A stretch of 9,829 nucleotides of DNA from Methanobacteriota archaeon (lineage in GTDB: Archaea; Thermoplasmatota; Thermoplasmata; RBG-16-68-12): NCBI GenBank assembly GCA_005878665.1, contig VBLR01000169.1, positions 1 through 9,829 of the forward strand, in the 5' to 3' direction. The translations under genes and the position numbers were made by a program. The notes under the pieces were generated by a model that was not told where the DNA came from, did not search any database, and saw only the letters and a program-made list of their open reading frames with translations. This document shows, one piece after another, positions 6,013 through 9,829 of the stretch (position 1 is its first letter; each line of letters starts with the position of its first letter).

Positions 6013-7233
6013 TCAGGCGTCCCGACGTTGGCGTTGCCGGTATATCAAAATCCCGAGCACGAGGCCTTCCGTGCCGGTCGCGCCGAGGGCGATCGCGAGG
6101 AGCCATGGATACGCCGCTTGCAAGACCGAAAGCGACTCGGGAGCGGCCGGAGGCGGGAGGGCTGCGGGCCGAATATCGAACGATCCGATGGTTGCGTCGA
6201 TGCACGATCGCGCGATCGCTGCATCCCACGAGAACATCGTTCCCACGAAGCCCCAGAAGCGCCCCCACTCCGGGGCCGGCAAAACGACGAGGACTTGGAC
6301 GACGGCGTACGTCGAAGGCGCCCAGGACACCGTGGCCTGCGCACCCGGATGTCCGTCCACCGCAATCGGGTGTGGCGCCTCGAGGATTTGGTAGCCAGAC
6401 TCCGTGGAAAGGTTGTCGAGTGCCTCCTGAAGGACCGGCCGGGCGCCTTCGTAGGATCCGTCGACCGTCCGCTCTTCGGAGGCAACGATGACGCTGACTG
6501 TAGATCCGGGAGATGCGATCAACGCGTCCGTGGAGACCCCTCCGACGACCGTTCCGGCCACCGCGGTCCAGCCCGGATGAACGGCGATCGTGAACCGGTC
6601 GGCGGCGTCCGAAAACGTTGTGTGCGGGGGCGCCGTGAAGGCCTCGAACGAGTCAAGGGTTGCGTTCATCGCCGAGGCCAAGGTGAGCTCGGAGGCCCCG
6701 TTCATGAAGCCCGCGAACGTCCACACGGTCGCCCACTCGGGTCCGATCACGACGGCGACGAGGAGATAGACCGGGCTCGAGGACTCGGAGTGTGCCGCGA
6801 ACGCGCGCGCCGCCGCGTGGCCGCCGACCGGATGATAAACCGGTTGCTCAACGACGCGGAATTCGGGATTTGCGGAGTAGAGTTCGATCCGGGCGTTGAT
6901 CACTTCCAACGCTGCGTCGGGGGTCCCTTCAAAGCACCCGGGGTCGGGCATGATTTTCAAAATAGCATTCGTCGCGGGCGCGCGAAGCACGACCCCGTCG
7001 ACGTCGGTGCCCGTGCTCCAGCCGTCGGGAACTTGGATCCGGAATTGGTTGCCGGGGTCCACATAGGATGCCGCGGGTTCGGCGGGAGCCGGCCGCGATG
7101 CGGCTCCACTTCCCGCCCCGAATAGAATGAAGAATCCCAACGAGGCCGCGATGAGGAGACGGCCTCCGGAAATTCCCTCCACACAGCAAGATGGAATGGA
7201 GCCGGCTTCAATGTTCGCGTCAACTGCTTCCAT
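6013..7233 (-). CDS. Exported membrane-anchored protein with two PsbP/DcrB-like repeats
   Basis: A 406-residue protein from ATG 7233. A hydrophobic N-terminal segment at about 25-45 (LLIAASLGFFILFGAG) is a signal peptide or anchor. Two homologous extracytoplasmic units follow. Unit 1 (about 57-200) has NQFRIQVPDGW and later GPEWATVWTFAGF and ATLDSF. Unit 2 (about 206-353) has DRFTIAVHPGW, APEWGRFWGFVG and ATIGSF. The F-x-I-x-V-x-x-GW opening resembles the PsbP/DcrB (DUF1795) fold seen in surface lipoproteins; that is a family-level guess without enzymatic motifs. A C-terminal helix (about 375-398) ends in RQRQRRDA, a stop-transfer anchor. The start is uncertain: the frame is open to 7419, ATG 7233 is chosen, and GTG 7182 would give a more typical 25-30 residue signal peptide. 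TIM lies 39 nt downstream. Confidence 0.7.
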   Translation of the reverse strand: MEAVDANIEAGSIPSCCVEGISGGRLLIAASLGFFILFGAGSGAASRPAPAEPAASYVDPGNQFRIQVPDGWSTGTDVDGVVLRAPATNAILKIMPDPGCFEGTPDAALEVINARIELYSANPEFRVVEQPVYHPVGGHAAARAFAAHSESSSPVYLLVAVVIGPEWATVWTFAGFMNGASELTLASAMNATLDSFEAFTAPPHTTFSDAADRFTIAVHPGWTAVAGTVVGGVSTDALIASPGSTVSVIVASEERTVDGSYEGARPVLQEALDNLSTESGYQILEAPHPIAVDGHPGAQATVSWAPSTYAVVQVLVVLPAPEWGRFWGFVGTMFSWDAAIARSCIDATIGSFDIRPAALPPPAAPESLSVLQAAYPWLLAIALGATGTEGLVLGILIYRQRQRRDA

Positions 7234-7272
7234 GTCGAGGGGCTCGCTGCCGTGCGGTGCGAACGCTGCACC

Positions 7273-7280
7273 GGCATAAC
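7273..7280 (-). promoter_or_regulatory. Possible TATA box for the exported repeat protein
   Basis: The minus strand reads GTTATGCC. It would start transcription near 7250, about 17 nt before ATG 7233. The match is weak, and it is given because nothing better lies upstream of the plausible starts. Confidence 0.3.
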
Positions 7281-7423
7281 TGGACCTCGTCAGGCGTCGG
7301 AAAGGTACCTCCCGCGAGGAACGAGGCGCTGATCCGTCGAGCTCTTGCGTCTCCTCTCGATTGTGTCGGTAGGGAGTAGCGGCTGGACGTGTTGGCTTCC
7401 GGCCGACTCGCTGCCGCAAAGGT

Positions 7424-7431
7424 CAATATGG
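7424..7431 (+). promoter_or_regulatory. Possible TATA box for the aldolase gene
   Basis: CAATATGG lies about 39 nt upstream of the aldolase GTG, so a transcript would begin around 7453-7455 and carry a leader of about 12 nt, just enough to include GAGGTG (7455-7460). A second, weaker AT-rich stretch, CGTATTGC (7439-7446), could instead give a leaderless start. Confidence 0.35.
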
Positions 7432-7454
7432 CCCCCTTCGTATTGCGAATCATC

Positions 7455-7460
7455 GAGGTG
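7455..7460 (+). promoter_or_regulatory. Shine-Dalgarno site of the aldolase gene
   Basis: GAGGTG matches the 3' end of 16S rRNA and ends 6 nt before the GTG at 7467. It is unusual here because most other genes in the window look leaderless. It supports GTG 7467, which is also preceded immediately by an in-frame TGA (7464-7466), so no upstream start is possible. Confidence 0.55.
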
Positions 7461-7466
7461 GCATGA

Positions 7467-8447
7467 GTGCGGATTTCGGTTGGCAAGCTCCGCGGCCTCC
7501 AGCAGATTTCGGATGACACGGGCCGCTTCACGATGATCGCGATGGACCAGCGGGGGAGCCTCCAGAAGATGCTCCATCCGGAGAATCCTAAGGCCGCGAC
7601 GTACGAGGAGATGGAGGCGGTCAAGCTCGGCGTCACGGAGGCCCTCGCCCCTCACGCGAGTGGATACCTCCTAGACCCGGAGTACGGCGTAGCCTCAGTG
7701 GTCAATCGATTCGTGCTCCCGGGCCGCACGGGCCTGCTCGTGGCGCTGGAGCAGTCCGGATACGAGAAGAAAGGCAACTGGCGGCTCACGACCCTCCTCG
7801 ACGGCTGGAGCGTCGAGAAGGTGAAGCGACTCGGCGCGAGCGCCGCGAAGCTCTTGATCTTCTTCAACCCGGACGCCCCGCGGGAGATCGTGGACCACCA
7901 AGTCAACGTCGTCCAATCGGTCGCGGACGAGTGCCGTCGGCTCGACCTCACGTTCGTATGCGAACCCATGTCGTATCCGATCGACGAGACCGAGGAGGCG
8001 TTTGCCCACCACAAGGCCGACACGGTCATTCGGACCGCGGAAGCCCTCAGTCCCCTTGGCATCGACGTCCTGAAGGCGGAATTCCCCGGCGACGCGAAGG
8101 TAACGAACCCGGACGAACTACGGAAGAACTGCGAGCGCCTGAGCCGCGCGACGAAAGTGCCCTGGGTCGTCCTGAGCGCGGGAGCCGACTTCAACGTCTT
8201 CCGGGGCCTCGTCGAGCTCGCATGTCGAGGTGGAGCCTCTGGATTCCTCGCGGGCCGGGCGATCTGGAAAGACGCGTTCCGAGAGAAGACCCTCCCGGCG
8301 CAGATGGAATACATGCGAACGCAGGGCGTGAAGAATTTCCAAGCCCTCGCGGACCTCGCCCACCAGTACGCGCGTCCGTGGTGGGACTTCTACGGGGGGA
8401 AAGAGAGGTTGCGAGATCACTTCGAGGGATGGTACGTCAAGTACTGA
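7467..8447 (+). CDS. LacD-type class I aldolase (tagatose/fructose-1,6-bisphosphate)
   Basis: A cytoplasmic Schiff-base aldolase joining dihydroxyacetone phosphate and glyceraldehyde 3-phosphate into a ketohexose 1,6-bisphosphate. The 326 residues match the length and order of bacterial LacD: IAMDQRGSLQKML (24-36), LLDPEYG (68-74), EQSGYE (95-100), LLDGWSVEKVKRLGASAAKLL (about 110-130, lysine K128), CEPMSY (165-170), Schiff-base lysine K203 in IDVLKAEFPG, LSAGAD (236-241) and SGFLAGRAIW (258-267). LacD enzymes discriminate poorly between fructose and tagatose bisphosphates. No tagatose or galactose genes are nearby, whereas a fructose-bisphosphatase follows directly, so fructose-1,6-bisphosphate is the likelier product. 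GTG start with an in-frame TGA directly before it and a GAGGTG site. It forms an operon with the phosphatase gene. Confidence 0.88.
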   Translation: MRISVGKLRGLQQISDDTGRFTMIAMDQRGSLQKMLHPENPKAATYEEMEAVKLGVTEALAPHASGYLLDPEYGVASVVNRFVLPGRTGLLVALEQSGYEKKGNWRLTTLLDGWSVEKVKRLGASAAKLLIFFNPDAPREIVDHQVNVVQSVADECRRLDLTFVCEPMSYPIDETEEAFAHHKADTVIRTAEALSPLGIDVLKAEFPGDAKVTNPDELRKNCERLSRATKVPWVVLSAGADFNVFRGLVELACRGGASGFLAGRAIWKDAFREKTLPAQMEYMRTQGVKNFQALADLAHQYARPWWDFYGGKERLRDHFEGWYVKY

Positions 8448-8514
8448 GGGCCGCCGCCGGACGGACGTCACGCTCGCGGAGCACGCGGGGAAAGTCGACC
8501 GCGATCTCGGCGTC

Positions 8515-9390
8515 TTGCTGTCCCGCTTCGCCGGGCTCGTGACTCGGATTCGGCGGGAGCTCCCGATCCGGAGGGATCCGGCCGCCAGCCGGAACGTCTA
8601 CGGCGAACAACAGCTCGAACTCGACGTCTGGATGAACGACCTCTTCGTGGAGGCGTGTCGCGAATCGAACCTCGTCGCCCAAGTCGCCTCCGAGGAAATG
8701 GGAGAGGTGAAGGACCTCGGCCGCGGACGTTTCTCGGTCGTCCTCGATCCGCTCGACGGCTCGTCGAACGTGCGGAGCAACAACATCTTCGGGACGATCC
8801 TCGGGATCTTCGATCGGAAGAAGCTCCCGGCGCGGGGTCGGGACCTCTTCGCCGCCGGCTACCTGATCTACGGCCCCGCGACGACGTTGGTCTACGCCAC
8901 TCGGGACGGCGTGCACGAGTTCGTCCAGGGCGGCGCCGGCCGACCCGACGAGTTCTTCCTCATTGAGGAAGGCCTCCGCCTCCCGCCGAAAGGCAAACTG
9001 TTCGGCGTCGGCGGCCATCGAGACAAGTGGGTGCCCGAGGTGAAGGCGTTCGTCAAAGAACTCGAGCAGGAACTCCTGAACCTCCGGTACGGCGGCTCGT
9101 TCGTCGGGGACTTCAACCAGATCCTGCATTACGGCGGCTTCTTCGGCTACCCGGCGCAGGTCGACAAGAGAGAAGGAAAATATCGTCTCCACTTCGAGTC
9201 GAACCCGATCGCGTTCATCGCCGAGGCGGCCGGCGGGGCCGGGACGACCGGGACCGAGCGCATCCTCGATGTGCCTGCCACCGGGATCGACCAGACCGTC
9301 CCCACGTATGTCGGGAACCGGGATTTGATCGAGCGCCTGCGATCTCGGTTCGAGGCCATCCGCCGGGTCCCTCGCCGAAAGGGCGCCTAG
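8515..9390 (+). CDS. fbp: Fructose-1,6-bisphosphatase, class I
   Basis: This enzyme hydrolyses fructose 1,6-bisphosphate to fructose 6-phosphate, the committed gluconeogenic step, using Mg2+. From TTG 8515 there are 291 residues. Seen: metal-site acids E60 and E61 (ASEE) and D78 and D81 in the class I signature VLDPLDGSSN (76-85); substrate-loop region RYGGSFVGDFNQIL followed by YGGFFGYP (191-213); and KYRLHFESNPIAFIAEAAGG (222-241) with metal ligand E237. The start is problematic. In-frame coding continues upstream to about 8461 as TDVTLAEHAGKVDRDLGVL, which matches the normal family N-terminus (E. coli begins MKTLGEFI), yet no ATG, GTG or TTG exists there. TTG 8515 would delete that helix. 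Translation may start at a non-standard codon such as ACG 8461, or a base may be misread. The aldolase stop lies 13 nt before 8461, so the genes form an operon. The stop shares CTAG with the convergent methyltransferase. Confidence 0.92.
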   Translation: MLSRFAGLVTRIRRELPIRRDPAASRNVYGEQQLELDVWMNDLFVEACRESNLVAQVASEEMGEVKDLGRGRFSVVLDPLDGSSNVRSNNIFGTILGIFDRKKLPARGRDLFAAGYLIYGPATTLVYATRDGVHEFVQGGAGRPDEFFLIEEGLRLPPKGKLFGVGGHRDKWVPEVKAFVKELEQELLNLRYGGSFVGDFNQILHYGGFFGYPAQVDKREGKYRLHFESNPIAFIAEAAGGAGTTGTERILDVPATGIDQTVPTYVGNRDLIERLRSRFEAIRRVPRRKGA

Positions 9391-9829
9391 CGTCGCCGGA
9401 AGGTGGCGAACAGGGCCTTCGGATTCGGCTTCAGCGTCCCCTGGAACGTGCTGTTCGCGATCGAAAGGATCTCGAACTTCTTCGCGAAATATCCGCGCAG
9501 CTCCTTCGCGGCGATCCGATACGGCCCGAACGTCCCGGGCTGCTTGTCCGAGAAGCACTTCAGGAGGAGCCACCCGTGCGGCCGGAGGATCCCGTGGACG
9601 GTGTCCGCATACACCGACCGTTTCTCCGGCGGTAGGACGTGGAACACGCCCCGGTCCATGAGCACGTCGACGAAGCCCGCCGGCAACTTCGACGTCAGGA
9701 TGTCGTCCACGCGGAACTCGATCGACAGATCCGCGGCCTTCGCGGCGGCCCTCGCCTTCCGGATCTCGCTCGGCGAGATATCGTTCCCGACGACCTCGTA
9801 TCCGCGCTTCGCGAGGTTCATCGCATGGG
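9387..9829 (-). CDS. Class I SAM-dependent methyltransferase (5' end outside window)
   Basis: The C-terminal roughly 147 residues of a Rossmann-fold methyltransferase. The frame continues past the right edge (HAMNLAKRGYEVVGNDIS), and the glycine-rich SAM loop GxGxG, normally 10-15 residues before this point, is outside. Seen: the acidic end of strand 2 (VGNDIS), where D binds the SAM ribose; VDDIL (motif for the adenine pocket); VDVLMDRGVFHVLPPEKR (motif IV region); and LRPHGWLLLKCFSD followed by FGPYRIAAKELRGYF. The DRGxFHxLPPxxR plus FGPYRI pattern resembles the thiopurine-methyltransferase/TehB-like group, so a small-molecule substrate is more likely than nucleic acid, but the substrate is unknown. 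The ATG at 9821 is internal, not the true start. It converges on the fructose-bisphosphatase gene with a 3-nt stop overlap, so it is a separate transcription unit. Confidence 0.85.
   Translation of the reverse strand, partial: HAMNLAKRGYEVVGNDISPSEIRKARAAAKAADLSIEFRVDDILTSKLPAGFVDVLMDRGVFHVLPPEKRSVYADTVHGILRPHGWLLLKCFSDKQPGTFGPYRIAAKELRGYFAKKFEILSIANSTFQGTLKPNPKALFATFRRR

Noticed and set aside
8437..9573. A 378-residue leftward open frame
   Set aside because: It lies antisense to the fructose-bisphosphatase, whose motifs are unmistakable, and its composition is that of a reverse-strand shadow.

Overview
The window is GC-rich, densely packed chromosomal DNA from an archaeon, most likely a high-GC member of the Thermoplasmatota or a related euryarchaeote. 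The evidence is archaeal-type triosephosphate isomerase of 223 residues, TATA-like boxes about 27 nt upstream of start codons (leaderless transcription), almost universal GTG starts, and no bacterial -35/-10 promoters or consistent Shine-Dalgarno sites. The species assignment is inference. No tRNA, rRNA, CRISPR array or insertion sequence was found.

Layout, left to right. The start of a class V aminotransferase gene runs leftward out of the window (465 to 1). It is divergent from a small ribbon-helix-helix regulator (624-872), with a 7-bp inverted repeat over the regulator's promoter. A hairpin plus T-tract terminator follows (941-971). Next come three rightward genes for small membrane proteins: 1088-1444, then the pair 1496-2014 and 2011-2349, which overlap by ATGA.

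The middle is leftward. It holds a Cas4/RecB-type nuclease with four membrane segments inserted into it (3344-2346), preceded by a secreted, membrane-anchored lamin-tail plus phospholipase D-type protein (5232-3184). The reading frame of the second runs 161 nt into the first. Both nuclease-like catalytic cores look intact. The pair is the most unusual part of the window and could be a surface or membrane nucleic-acid processing module, which is inference.

The right half is central carbon metabolism. Triosephosphate isomerase (5973-5302) and an exported protein with two PsbP/DcrB-like repeats (7233-6013) read leftward. Divergent to them are a LacD-type class I aldolase (7467-8447) and a class I fructose-1,6-bisphosphatase (8515-9390). 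Isomerase, aldolase and phosphatase together convert triose phosphates to fructose 6-phosphate, so this is a gluconeogenic cluster. A SAM-dependent methyltransferase, truncated at its N-terminus by the window edge, converges on the phosphatase gene, and the two stop codons share one CTAG.
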